Positions 10,501 through 23,523 of a stretch of 64,000 bases of DNA are shown piece after piece (position 1 is the stretch's first letter; each line of letters opens with the position of its first letter). Below the pieces are notes generated by a model, which saw only the letters and a list, made by a program, of their open reading frames with translations, did not search any database and had not been told where the DNA came from. A program made the translations under genes and the position numbers. The DNA is taken from NCBI GenBank assembly GCA_039654915.1, contig CM077599.1:15192501-15256500 (forward strand), read 5' to 3'. This stretch comes from Aquilaria yunnanensis (taxonomy: Eukaryota > Streptophyta > Magnoliopsida > Malvales > Thymelaeaceae).

Positions 10501-13500
10501 CGAACTACAGTGCAATCGCAGGCCAAGTTACTGGTTCCATACTCCCCAGCATGCATTTCAAAAAGATGTTAAGTCTTTATGTTTTATGTTTGCACTTAAA
10601 AACATACATGAGTGAACTGCATAGAAATTCTAGACTCCAGGTCTCCAAGAAGTAGATGCACAAATCCTGCTGCATCTGATTTCTGACCAGATAGATAGCG
10701 CTCCGTTATACCATGCATTGATATGCAACGTAGTGGATCAATCTTGTATGCCCAATCCACCACGGCAAAAAAGTCTTCCTACAATTCGATCAATTTTTCC
10801 TTAAACACAATCTGAGTAATAAGTTGCTATATGAAAATCAGATACAAATCCATCATCCTCTAGAACCTACACGAATGATAATTAAGCTTCAACAGATGAA
10901 GTTGACATTAATTCAATAAATAAAAAAAATGGCATTTGTAATTTTCCACTGGTTAAAGACATTATGCACCGCAAAAGTTTGGTTCCTACTATTTTATCCA
11001 TTGCATGTATGGCATCATCAGCTTTTAAACATCAAAGATGAAGTTGGAAATTCATGGTATAATTGCATGTCAAAAAGTTCTTGAATGTGTTATCCTTTTT
11101 GAGATTTGAAGGTGTTTGAATTCATTTGATGAAACTTAAAACATGCCCATGAAGAATGGAGAGTGGCTCGTTTATATACAAACTTATCAGCTTCTTATGT
11201 TCAAACAAGAGAAGAACAAAGTTTATGCTTTGGAATTATTGTTGAAAAGTAATGGCAACAAGAGTTGCTTGTTTAGCAAAGATCATAAGAAACAAAAAAT
11301 AAGGAACATGGTAGAAGCCCAAAATATGTTATGGGAATATTTTAGTTTGTTGTCTTGTTCTGTTCACTTCCTATTGTAATCCCAACACTCTCCTAAAATT
11401 GTAGAAAAATCATTTGGGAATTCCATCTCTGGAGAAAATCAACAATGTTTTCCAGTTTTTAGTTAGGTTTCTAGCTTAGAATGCAAGTCATGTCAACTCA
11501 GGGAACATCAGAGTTCTTTTCTTGTCTGGCCAATTGCTGAACATGTTAGTTAACTCAGATGTTCAGGGTTACTAGTTGTGTGAATTCTAAACTGGGTTCT
11601 GTTAGTTTGTATTCTTTGTCAATGAGTAGAAAGTCTCATGAGGCCACTCACGTGAAATTCATTCATATGAAGGTTAGAGCTTATGATATACAGAGCCCAT
11701 TTGCCAAGGCTTCTATAGTCTGGGCTAACAGTTTTCCACCATTTCTGTACATCTTTTTTTTTTTTTTTTCCAGAAGCAATTCTCTGTAAATAATAAATAA
11801 CAATAAAAAAGAAAAAAAGCTTCATCTGAATAAATTTAAGTGAGGCCAATCAGGCTAGCACCAACTTGAGGAGAGCATTTGTCATCACTGTTGGAAAGCT
11901 GAGTTATTTTTTTCGCCCTTATGTTGTGTGCCTGACTTCCCATTCTAATCTAGCTCTTCCATTATAAATTGGAAGAGTGTTCTTTGTTTAGACATTCAAT
12001 TCATTCCCTAAATGTCCCTTTGAGAGAACAGAAAGGAGCAAAACCATGAAATATGAATTAAGGAGCCCAAAATGAATGCATACTTGAATTCCATCCAGCA
12101 ACTCTTGAAGATATCCATTCAAGGCTTGAAGCTCTGCCTGATTATTGACTATATGATCAGAAAAGCACAAAAGAATTGTAAAGCACTGAGACAAAAGAGG
12201 ACCTTCATGAGAATATATCATTACGGTAAAAAAGAGAGGTCATACCAGCTTTTCCATCAGATTCATCAAAATCCATAATACCCAGATCATCATCTTCTTC
12301 TTCCTCATCATCATTCAATCCATTCTTGTTACCATCTCTACTGTCTACCCGAGGTACAACCACAGGAACCTCAAAGCACATGAAGCGTGCAAAGAAAGAA
12401 CTCTACAGGTTCAACCAGGAATGCTTGAATTTTAGCAAGATGCAAAGTTCAGAAATAACACATTAATTTTCAGAAAGATAAGGAATTCAGAATAACTGCA
12501 ACCTCATCAACAAGGAGTGGAACAAAAATAGACAACAATTTGGCATAAGCATCAGAAACTGCAGAAGTGTCCAAGTTGTTTGCAATCTGACTGGAACCTG
12601 CAGAAGCATCAAGCCACACAGGCGGATTTTTGGGGGGTGCGGCTTTTGTACTGGCCCGAAGTTCATTTGCAAATTCACGAGCCTTTACAAAAATAAAAAC
12701 AAATAAGGTGAGGATGAAACACCAAAAATGGAAACGAATTCTACTGAAAGCACCAAGACGGGCTTACCGAACCCATACAAAAGAACTGAAAACGTAATGC
12801 ACCTTAACAACGATCAGTAACTGAGGGTCTCAACAGCTCTAAAGCATGAAGAACAATATATATTTCGAAGCTATTGCTTAAAGATAGTTCATATTCCATC
12901 ATCTGACCTCTCGACGTAGAAGCAGGTTAAAGGATCCACAATAAGCTTTCCTTAGAGGTCCCAAGCTATTGTTATCTATAATCTGAAAATGAAAATGGAT
13001 AATAATCTTCTATACACTTCAAATATGCAAGGCTAGTATTATTCCAATAAGTTCAGACTCTGACCTTTAGTTGTTGCAGAAGTCGAGCATATATCCGACA
13101 TTTGTACCTCAAGTCAGCATGATCAGGCCTCTTCAATTGACCTCGCTGTTTAGAGGAAGCATGCCAAATCATGGAAGGAACTGAAAATTCATGCTATTTA
13201 AAATAATCAATATGAAGATAAGACAATACTAATACCTGAGAAAAGTAGCTTTTATCAATCATAATAGAATCCACTAGATTACAAAAATAATTTCTCAAGA
13301 ACTCAGAAGCTCTCCTGACAAATTGAGCTCTTAATATTTGAAGCTCTGCTCGCTTTTCTTTAACCTGGTATGAGGGTATAAGCAAAATAAACTGCATTAC
13401 TGCAAACAACTTCTATGGATCTCAAATAGAAAATATATTGCAGTGTATCTGTTGCATGTGTGCATATGTTAGTAACGTTTGTCTGGTAGAAGAGAGCGAA

Positions 13501-16500
13501 AGAGGGGGGCAGAGAGGGAGAAAGGGCGGGAGCGCGAAGGAAGAATCAAGTCCATACTGCTCGTATATTTGCATAAATAGGTTCCACTTTAGATACATCA
13601 AGGCGCTGTAAAGCACCATTTAACCACTCACATGCTTCAATGTTTTGAAGCATGTAAGACTCGCCAAATGATCCTCCAACTAAGCATTCTGAATACTGGG
13701 AAAAGAACATATTGTTAGGGACAACTCAGTGTCATGTTAAATGAGATAAACTGCAATTCTAACTACCTCAGGAGGGATATGCAGCCGTTCAAGAAGCTTA
13801 TCAAGTTCTTCAATAAGTGCTTTGTTATTAACAGATTGTGTTTCCAAGTTGTTATTCCGGGCTTCTATCTGCATATTAGAATTATTGTATGTACAAGCCA
13901 TAGATCGCATAAATTAATGTAACCAATAAAAGCTATTAAACAACCAAAAGACTTTTCTGAGTATCAAAAAAAAAAAAATGAGACATGGCATTGTTAATGA
14001 TGAGGATGGGATGGTTGGTCTAACAATCCATTTAAGATTAGTTATTGTCACGGTCCACCAGAGAAAAAAAGACCATTCATCTGAAACCTTTAGAGATGAT
14101 TTTGGCTGCCTGGGTGTGAGAGTAGTAGCAGAGCTTTTAGAGGAACATAAACACCTTTACCTGCCTTTTAGTCTAAGAGGCTGAATACAATTTCTTTCAG
14201 ATAAGGGAAGATTCTTCTTTGAAGGAGATATGATCCACAAATGTAGTAGAAACTGTAACTACATAAATCTTGTTGGAAGTATAAAAGAAAGGAAAAGAGG
14301 GTGAAGAGAGGAGAAGAATGAGAGACACTAAAGGACTACATATTATATTTATACTAATTATAGCTTGAGTACAAAGGAGCTATTTATACTAGAGAAACAT
14401 AGATAGAAAAGGCAAAGTAATCCTCAATAAAGATAAACTGCTAGCTGCTATGATTTTGGTAAACTCCAATCAAACACATGATTCACTCTGTAGCCCAGTA
14501 ATTGCTCTCTAATTATAACAATAATAACAACTTCCCGTAACTCTACGTCCCCCTCAAACTCAAACTAGTTGAGAAACAAAGTTTGCCAACAATACTTTGA
14601 GATTGTGTTTAAGAATAAAATGGAGCCCAAGATTTGTTGATGGTAAAAATCTTCCCTCAAACTGCTTAACAGATGGGATTATCAGAGATGCATATCAGTA
14701 GAGGCCATGCTATCTCTTCAGTGGACTGACATCACCAATGACTGATCAATAAAAGAACACGTATCAAATGTTGGTCAGCTACTTCTGCCAATGATTCTTT
14801 TGGTTCTCCTTCTTGGAAAATTCACATGCTCACATCTCCAAAATGAAAAGCTGCGACTCTCAACCATACAGGCTTCTGTTAAAGGACCAAAACTGATGAA
14901 CGATTTGTCACCACACGGGACTAAAATGATCAATCACCCAGATTTTGGGGACTAGGTCTGAAGTTTTTAGCAAAGGACTGAAGTTGGCATTATCCCATGC
15001 CCAAATTCCCGAGAAATCACTTTAGAAGGCAACAAATTGTTGCATGGGTCACACCGTTAAGTGTGAAAAACTCCCATTGTGTCTCAAAACCAAGTTCCTA
15101 GGTGCAGAAACAAACAAATAGAAAGTGAAGAAGCCTGGGGGAAAAGTGTGGATAGTGTCATACAGTGTGACTGGGTATCAGATAAAGATGGCTGTGTCGC
15201 ACAGAAAAGGAAGCTAGTTGTCAATTAACAACAAGACAAAGCTAGAATAGAAGGCTGACCGTAATCACAAGAATAACAACTTTCCATAGATCTCTAACAA
15301 ATCTCTCACTATCATACTTGGAATCATAACTAGAACTCCCAAGGTTGAAACTAAAATGTTACCTCTCTTAAAAGGCTGCATATTTGAGAGGTATACTCTG
15401 TCCGTTCATAATAAAAAAAAAATGAAGTAGGCTTTTCCAAAGTTCTGTGCTTGGGCAACAAAAAATATTTGCTGAATGAGGGAGCCAATGTACACGGAGG
15501 AAACAAAAACATAGAGAGAGAATTTGATCAGTCAGAAGAATGGTGGGCATTTACTGTATCAACTCCAAACGACTGACAGAAAGGCAGCAACACAGCTTCT
15601 ACCAGTGAGATAGTAGGGAAGTCTATTGTTCAACACTCCCTACTTGACAGTTAAGGTGCATCACTCATGCCAATTGTATAAGTTTGCAAGTGAAAATATT
15701 TTTTGAATAGACATGACAAGAGCAGAAATGTCTAAGATAATAAAGAGTAGTGCAAATTAGAGTTTCTGGGTAGCAGCAACTACCGACTCAATATCTTCTC
15801 TCATGTGTCGCAGCTTGACATTAAATATGCATAACCATTCATCCATGTCATCAACACAAACTGTGGCTGTCTCAAGCCCTCGCAAGACCTGAAAAATCAA
15901 TAAACCAAAATGTTAACTCCAAAGCTACATAAAAAGATACCAGCTCTTCCTTCACAACTGCCTCTGGACAAGACACTTGGAACAGGTAAGATAACTCTCT
16001 CTCCCTCCCTCCCTCCCTCCCTCCCTCCCTCTCTCAATCTTGCTCCTAATGGGAAAGAATGAAACACAATACACACACACACACACACACACACAAATAT
16101 AATGGATATGCTAAGAAAAATTCAATGCGTAATCTTAATATTTAATGTGTATTCTTGAATAGTCTCACTTGTCAATTATGCAACCATTTCATTTACTAAG
16201 TTCAATGTTAGCCAGATTAGTAAGCATTTATATTTTTCGATTCAACAAGAAGAAGTTATTGTAACAAGTAGTTTAGATGATATATATGGATTGGTATTGT
16301 AGGTTAGCATCCTACCCATTTTCAGTAGACATGAAATACTCTTACTTTTTCTTTATAGTCTTAATTGATGGAATTGAGCATCATAACCAATAATTTATTA
16401 GCTCTATTTTTTCTTCATGAAATTCCAAGGCACTCACCAAGACCAACTCATCACAAGCATGACTTGGCCTAATAACTTTGTAACTTAGAAATCACAACTA

Positions 16501-19500
16501 ACTAGCTAGAGGTTTTCATTTTTTTTGTCTACTTCTACTGTGATCCTATCTACAAACCTTTTTATTTTTGAAACATATTTTGATGAAACAGATTGTGGAA
16601 CTAACTGTAAGAATTTTCGCTGAGTCATGAAAATTGGTGCTTCCAATTTCATAAGATTTTTATGGCACCATATTTATAGCCCTTTACTATTTTGTTTATA
16701 TTTCCATCTTCCAAATTTTAATTTTCACTTACGTCAAGGTTTCTCCAAAATGGGGAAAAAGAGCATGCCAAGTTTATGTCACACATACAAGAATTGGGTT
16801 GACTCATAAAATTGACTTAGCTTTGCTTGTTCTTTTTCATTGAAGTGTAGCCAAACTGCCATTAATGCAAAGCCTTCAGCTAAGTGAAATTTATAATTTC
16901 CAAAAAACAAATAAATGCAAATAATTAGAAGAGAAAATAAACTTAAATGCCAATTTTCATAGTTTATCTGGAGATATTTAAAGAATCTCCATTATTAATT
17001 TTATCAAAGTATAATTGTGATTTTGTAAGTAAGAGAAGCTGTAGATGTAATGCCAGTAGAACTAAAGCATTAATTAGCAAATTAGTTATCACTCAAAAAA
17101 GGAAAAACAATTAGCTGGTCTAGGATCATTGCTCTAACTGGTGATAATTTGAGTAATTGGGAAATTTTCTTTTTGATTGGCAGCACTTGGGAATTTACCT
17201 TTTTTTTATATCCAATTACTCAATTACCTCATTAACTGTTTTTATGGCTTCAGCTAGTGGGTGTAAGATTTCTCACTCATTTCTAAAGACATTGCATATG
17301 CAGTGCTTAAATATATTGAGGACGATCAAAGTTCTACTTGTTTTATATTTTCTCCAGTTATAAATTATTCTTTACCATACATATACATTCCTTAATACTA
17401 TTACTAGAAGTTTCTATTATAAGATGGAAAAAAGAAAAGCGAGGAGGGATGGAATTATGACATATAAGGTTGTTCATAGAGGATTTAAGAAAGTTAACAA
17501 GCATGAGCCTGTGCAGACAATCTACTCTTCAGAAGATTTTTTTTGTTCCTAATTGAATTCCGAAAGAGATAATATCAAATTTGTAGCACACTCAGGTGAG
17601 ATAGCAGTTATATAGAAAACTAAGCGTTCTTCTCATGCCTTAGAGAGAAAAAGGTGACTTGAGGTTAAAAGGTGATAAAAAATGGAAGCATTAAGATGAA
17701 GCAGTTTCTAAAATACATGAGGCAAGCCCAAATACAGAAGAAAGGTTGTTAGGTTCACAACCAATGTAAAAGTATTCATCCCAATGGACATAGATCAAGT
17801 GAGCAGTCCAGTCACATGCAATGCAGACCATCTAATAGACATGCTCACGTATAGAAGTAACAGGATAGAAGATACAGGGCGAGGAAAGAGGCATTCTAGA
17901 CCTAAACTTATAAAGGAGTCAAGAAATAAAACTTGCTTCTTTAGAGCTTATGGAGGAATTTCCTCCAACCAATGGGAACAGAGGATCATGACTCATGTAA
18001 GCAGCTCCACCTAACTGCAGTTAAGGCTTGATTGCTTGGTTGATAGAAGGTGAGACCAAATTCAAACCTTGGATTTAGAAGAACACAACCACAAAAATAA
18101 AATCTGGTTGTCAGGAGAAAAAAAAATACTAGAGTGGAAATGTGTACCTTGTCTATTAGAGGTTCACTCTCCAAAATGGCATGCACATTTGCAGCTTCTA
18201 GAGCAAGAAGCTCCCTCTTCAATCTTTCAGAAAATGCCTCTGCTTCGCCAATACCCATGACATAACTGTGTAAAATGTTATACTCAAACAATAATGCAAT
18301 TGAGATGTACCAAGAAATCGTGTTTAAACGATGATCCAGATATTACAAGGTAGAACACCTTTTCAAAGAGGTTATAAAAAACTAAAGACTTCAACAGATC
18401 ACAGAAATATGGGCATTATTAACAAGCAAATCTTGAACTGTAGCCAGAACGATGGCATAAACTTCAACCCTATATCCTAAACTTTGTTAAGGCCGATGGC
18501 ATTTACTTTCTAAAGAAAAATGTAAAACTAAAATCCCAAAGATGGTCCAATTCTGAACCACTACACTGAACACGAGAGAAAATATGATTCAAGAAACGAT
18601 AACAACAACTGATACTCTCCCTTCAAATGTTCATTACCATCGATGCAACACGAGATTGACAAGATACTAGTAGGAATAAAATATACATGGAATAGAGAAA
18701 CCACATTCACATAACAAACTCCAGCTATATTGGGTTAAAACTTTGCTGGTTGACTAGCACATATGCTATATTGCCAACCCACAGGCAACCCCGAAACCTA
18801 CAATCATGTACTTTGCGTGATACTCAAACAATTATTGTGCCATGGTAGATGCCTTCAAAGTTCTCTAGACTTTCAAACTTGAATTTGTTTAGTAAGACAG
18901 AAGGAACTCTTCTTGTTCATGAAATTTTTAGATGCATCAGCACATAATTGGAGAACTTCAAATGGCATAAAGAAATTGCATACGTTCCCAAAAGAGCCTC
19001 CAGGTCCTCTTCCTCTGCTTGAGAAACAAGCTCCTTCTCCATGGTCACTTTCAAATCTTCTTCTGTTACTGTAGGTTCAACAGGCCCATCTTCAATGCTC
19101 CCTTCAGCAGGTGCTACAGAAGGTGTCTTTTCCTGGTCCACCATGCAACAAGAAAAGGGGTTAAATATAAGGCCTCTCAAGATTTCAAGTTAGCAGACAC
19201 AATCTTGAAGACCAAAACTGTTTCCAACAAAGAAAGTTTATCAACATTTATAGGACAGAGGGAAACTAGGGGCCTCATTGAAACCAGGATTTTATACCCT
19301 GTAGTAAATTGGCATGCTGCTTCTAAAGATGGAAAATATTTTCCTTATGAATTTCTATGAATTTTAAATGGGGTAAAATCCATATTTAGTCCATTAACTT
19401 TAAGGGTTGTCCAAATGTGGTCCCTTACTCTAAAAGTGACTATTAAAATCCCCTAACTCAACTCACATATCCTATTTTTATCCCTATCGTCAATTCAGGC

Positions 19501-22500
19501 ATTATTTCGAATGGCAATTGCCTACGTTGCACCCAAATTACCACGTAGCATCATCTTACGTGGCAATGAGTGACAAGACTGGAAGAATAATAAGTCTCGG
19601 GCTAAAATTGACAAAGATAAATAATTTTAGGAACTAAAAAGGTTTAACCCTAATTTCATCCTCTCCGGTTCCCTGCCGCTACCATCTCGCCGTCTCTACG
19701 TCTTCCCGTCTACGCCGCCACCATCTCTCCATCTCCCATGATACTCTACAGTCCTCCCTGCCGATAACCATCCCAATTGCCGACGACCCCAATTTCCGCC
19801 ATGCCCCTACCCTCTCTCTCGCCATGTGAAGCGCTCCTCGTAGAACTCTGGCGCCATGAACTCGAATAAGAGAGTGCCGAATAACTCAATTCGTCGCTTA
19901 AATCCAAAATGGAGGCAAATTGTGTTCGTTTTCCTACATCTCGATTTTGACTTGCAACCCATATCCATCTCCATGATCTTCGAACTACCGATTTCAGTAG
20001 TCAGTCGAAAATCTCCGCCATGAAATTTCTGGAAAATCGAAGAAGAGAGTGACTAGAAATTAAAAGAAGGCCTTGATTGGAGAAGTTCAGCTGGTGATAT
20101 TGCTTTCAATTGGAGAAGTGGATAAGTGTTCGGTTTGAGACGAAGTCAGAGTTCGATCGGAGATGGAGTCGGAGGCCTGAGAAGATTTGATGGCTTATAT
20201 ACATTTAAGTTCCTAATATTATTAGTTTGTGTCAATTTCAACCTAAAGTTTTATACTCTTCCAATATAGTCATTGATTGTTATGAAGTAGGATGCCATGT
20301 GTCAGTTTGAGTGCCACATAGGCATTTTCTGTTAGAAATAACGACTAAACTAACGGTAGGAATTAAAATAGGACAAGAAAGTCGAGTTAGGGACTTTAAT
20401 AGTCATTTTTAAGTTAAGGGACCACATTAAGACGACCCTTAAAGTTAGGGGACTAAATATGGATTTTACTCATTTTAAATGCTATCTTCAAAAGATGGAA
20501 GGTAAATTGGAGTTGGCACAATTGGAGCAAAAAATAGTTTTGAGCAATTCCAAAGTACATGTTTCTCAAGTCAACAACTAAGAATGCACTGCAGTTAGAA
20601 GAGTGCACATTAATCAAAAGAATCACCTAGGACTGAAGTGTAAAATGACCACACAAATACCTTAGCCCAAAGAGCCATCTCAACAACATCTACACCAACA
20701 ATCTTGGGAAGATAACCAAGATGATCTCTGCACATGTTCATTATGCAAAGCAAAAAGCGGTTCCTGAAACCCCCAGGCAAAACACACAAAAAGGGGAAAA
20801 AAAACAATTAGTAACCACAAAAAAAGAGGGATTTTTATATGGTAAGCAAAACATAGAATAAAAATTCATTATGTTTAATGCATGACATGGGAAAAAAGGA
20901 ACACGAGAACAGTAAAAGAGAAATATCCTTTATCATGAATGTTTATGAATATTGAAGGAAAATCAAAACAGATCAAGCAATTTTGTCTTTACCTGTCATC
21001 AACATTACGCATGGTCCACTGTGGAGGAGCAACCGTTTGATTTTTGAGGTTCAAGTTATCAAACCCCTGCAATAAATTTAGCCAAAAGGCTAAGACAAAG
21101 AACTACAAAGCACAAAACTCCCTAACAAAGATATATTTGCTTGATTCATTCTTTAGCCAGCTTTCTGAAATATGAGAATACTTGCTCTCTCTTGCTTATT
21201 TTTCCCCACACCACCTAATGGATTTGGCCTATTCACGTAAATATCGTTAAAACAAAAAAAACCAAAAGAACAAAAGAACATACCAAGGTAAAGGTACATC
21301 CACTTGGGTCATTAGTTACAACCTCCACCTTTGAAAGATGCTTGAGCTTGTACAGTTTCACAGCCTGCCAGTGAAAGAAATTTTAGATTTTTCTAAATAT
21401 TTTAAAGAAAATCATTAAAGATAATGAAAACAAAATACTAGAGAATCACTCATTAATGAACATTTCCCCTTTACTAATATCGACATGTTTTCTATATTTC
21501 TACAAATACACTAATCAGGACTTGCTTAATTTAGTGACATTTAACTGGTCATCACTCGATCAAACAAGTCAAGAAAGCAGCTTGATTTCTTCAGCAGTTA
21601 CTGGTAAGATATGAATAATATCAATGATGCATCTCCTACTTCATCCGAAGAACTTTTATGACTTCATACTTATCAGAAGCTAGAAATAGATTTATATTAT
21701 AGAAGTCCTGATCACAACAGATCTATTTACATAATAGTTTGCTATAATTGATAAAAAAAATTAAGCTAAAAAGGTTGAAGGGTAGAAGAAATTGCGACAC
21801 ATGTTATCCCAGGGACAACAAAGTTGTAAATTTGTAATACCTTGAGCATTGCATAAAAGCTTCAAAGTGAAATATAATCTTTAGGTTGAACTTATAAGCC
21901 AATTTTAGCCATTTGTCAACTCAAAATGGAAAAAGAGTTAATGAACACTTCAACAGTATAATTTAAACAGTTTTGCCAGAGTATTTTCTCCTAAATCATA
22001 TATTTCTTCCTACATGAAAAGGAAACAGATTTTTAAAAATTCATAAAATGACATTACCTCCAGGACGCCACCATTCGAGTATTTCAAAACTCTCAAGAAA
22101 GCTTTGGTCTTCTGTGGTTTTGATTTGACTGCACAAACAAGATGTCCAGTACCAGTGATTTCTATTCTACAACAAGATGTCCAGGACTAGTGATTTCTAT
22201 TCTACAATGACCTAAAGAATTTGACCTTTATATCATTCTACAATGCTCTAACGAATTTGACCCTTGTTTCCAGATGGAAAATACCATTAAAAGAAAGTTC
22301 AAAGTTAGGGGTCCCGTTAAGCAAATCCAAACTATCAATCGAACTGGATTCGACAAAAACAAACAAAATGTGTGATCAGAAGAAGTACCGGAAATGGCGA
22401 GGACCCTTGCCTTAGCCATCTGCTTCCCCAATTTGCCGGATTTGCCCCAGATGCCGCGACTCTTGGCCACTCGCATCGACATGACGACCTTGTGCTTGGA

Positions 22501-22563
22501 GCCTTCTATTGCCGCCTCGCAGGCTCGCCGGAGCTCCACGTCGTCGGCGCTCGATTTCGCCAT
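4543..22563 (-). CDS. SEC3A: exocyst complex component SEC3 (25 coding exons)
   Basis: The exons are 22389-22563, 22058-22128, 21284-21364, 20993-21066, 20661-20763, 18984-19132, 18148-18265, 15784-15888, 13767-13868, 13558-13695, 13236-13364, 13065-13145, 12908-12982, 12503-12682, 12246-12402, 12084-12148, 10608-10778, 10425-10504, 8990-9071, 8394-8491, 7417-7525, 7239-7307, 6954-7019, 6785-6874 and 4543-4653. All introns are GT-AG and every phase matches, giving 892 residues, close to Arabidopsis SEC3A. Residues 1-168 form the PH-like region that binds phosphoinositides in this family. A coiled-coil region follows (about 215-340), then the Sec3 C-terminal helical-rod domain to the end. Residues 558-566 are an acidic run. 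By family knowledge SEC3 marks plasma-membrane sites where the exocyst tethers secretory vesicles, in polar growth and cell-wall delivery. No stop or frameshift interrupts it, so it is probably functional despite transposons in several introns. Confidence 0.95.
5273..6405. mobile_element. long-TIR MULE-like element nested in MITE, last SEC3 intron
   Basis: The left end begins GACCTAAATGCCTATTGCTC. The complement of the right end begins GGCCAAAATCCCTATTGCTC. The inverted arms run on for more than 130 bp with similar CCCCTGAAnTAT and TTAACTCA blocks. A perfect 9-bp duplication TACAAAAAA lies at 5264-5272 and 6406-6414. The interior is GC-richer and contains minus-strand open stretches (see 5557-5877), so captured host sequence is likely. 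No transposase is visible. It lies in the 2.1-kb last intron of SEC3 (4654-6784). Confidence 0.82.
5557..5877 (-). pseudogene. possible captured gene fragment inside MULE
   Basis: A 106-codon minus-strand open frame fills much of the MULE interior. Its first half has ordinary protein-like composition ([20 protein letters not shown], then LKKGLRDW). The second half is proline, serine and arginine rich. I do not recognise the protein. Its position between long TIRs suggests a host fragment picked up by a Pack-MULE. It could instead be a chance open frame in GC-rich sequence. Confidence 0.3.
14271..14529 (-). mobile_element. possible Copia-type LTR remnant in SEC3 intron 8
   Basis: Read on the minus strand, this segment begins TGTTATTATTG and ends TACTTCCAACA, the TG...CA ends of an LTR. 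Just outside its start is a purine-rich GAGTTTGAGGGGGACG, like a polypurine tract 5' of a 3' LTR. About 400 bp to the right (14530-15000) may be leftover internal sequence. No second LTR, duplication or coding domain was found, so this is tentative. Confidence 0.33.
15995..16035. repeat. (CCCT)n microsatellite
   Basis: A run of CTCC/CCCT units about 41 bp long lies in SEC3 intron 7, which spans 15889-18147. Confidence 0.9.
16071..16095. repeat. (AC)n microsatellite
   Basis: About twelve AC units lie in SEC3 intron 7, shortly after the CCCT tract. Confidence 0.92.
19371..20471. mobile_element. long-TIR MULE-like element in SEC3 intron 5
   Basis: The left end is GGGTAAAATCCATATTTAG and the complement of the right end is GAGTAAAATCCATATTTAG. 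The arms stay similar for roughly 90-130 bp, including a shared ACTTTAAGGGT block. The element is flanked by a perfect 10-bp duplication ATTTTAAATG (19361-19370 and 20472-20481), in the range for Mutator-like elements. The interior (about 19660-20190) is GC-richer and resembles a host gene leader with an ATG on the minus strand, so it may be captured DNA. It carries no transposase. The flanking SEC3 exons are intact. Confidence 0.85.
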
Positions 22564-23479
22564 CTTCTTGCTTCAGGAGATTGTGACAGACAGCCTGTAA
22601 TATTACGGTGGCCTGCGTCAAACTGTGAAATGGCTGGACGGAAACAAAAACAGAGACCATGATCATTCCAAAATAGAATTCCGTCCTCATGCTTCGGAAT
22701 TCTAGCCTTCTTAGTCGCAGTGTCAAAGACTGAACTTTCTCTGTGAGTACTTTCTGGCTAATGCTCAATAAAGGGTAAATTCCACCATCCATCCCAAACC
22801 TATAGACTTATCTTGTAAGAGATCTTCTGTTTCGTTGCATAATCGTTTTAAACCTAAAACATTACATATTGGTATCAGTCTAATATAAAGATTGAATTAG
22901 CACAAAAAATTAATTTATAGAAATGAAAATTGATAACTTAAATGATATATTAATAATAAAAAAATTGTAGCATAATTTAAATTAAATGAAAAACAATTGT
23001 TGAGTAGTTTAAGGGGTTGTTTAGTGCATATTAACCTCCCCTTGTTAATGTGTTTTTACTTTTCGGACATGAGATTATTAGCAGAGCCCTCATTTTTCTT
23101 CCTTAATTGTCCCCATAGATGAATTTAATTACTCCAAGTGTACCACTTGGGTCGAAAGTAAATATTGTCTTCTTTTGGGGGCATTTAGCTTGATGGCCCC
23201 ACTGTGAGACCTGCAAAGAATGAAAAACGTATTAATTCACCTCTATTAACATTAAACTATCTGGACTTGTATTAAAATTTAAAAACTTAATGTTTTATAA
23301 TCATGCTAGCGGCTAGCCTAAACAATTTTATAAGACTAAAGACTAATATGTAACAGACTTTAAACGTTTAGGACCCATGTGGGCGATGAGAACAATTTGC
23401 AACGCTAATTTTAAGTTTCAGACTGCCCGCACTTCTTACAGATGAGTTGGATTGTTCTATCTTACAGATGAGTTGAGAT
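22564..23479. other. SEC3 upstream region and spacer before the pararetrovirus
   Basis: This holds the SEC3 5' leader and promoter side (minus strand), then AT-rich spacer. A 15-bp direct repeat CTTACAGATGAGTTG occurs twice near 23436-23475. No gene is seen. Confidence 0.45.
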
Positions 23480-23523
23480 ATTAAGAATTTCTTGCTGATC
23501 CCTCGACCCAAATCTACCCAAAA

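Noticed and set aside
22372..22792. Open frames of 96 and 126 codons overlapping the SEC3 first exon
   Set aside because: They overlap the true first exon in other frames and match no family I know.
22868..22880. TGGTATCAG, resembling the start of a tRNA-Met primer-binding site of the pararetrovirus
   Set aside because: It matches the usual 12-mer at only 9 positions and lies about 650 bp upstream of ORF1 in sequence that does not otherwise look viral.
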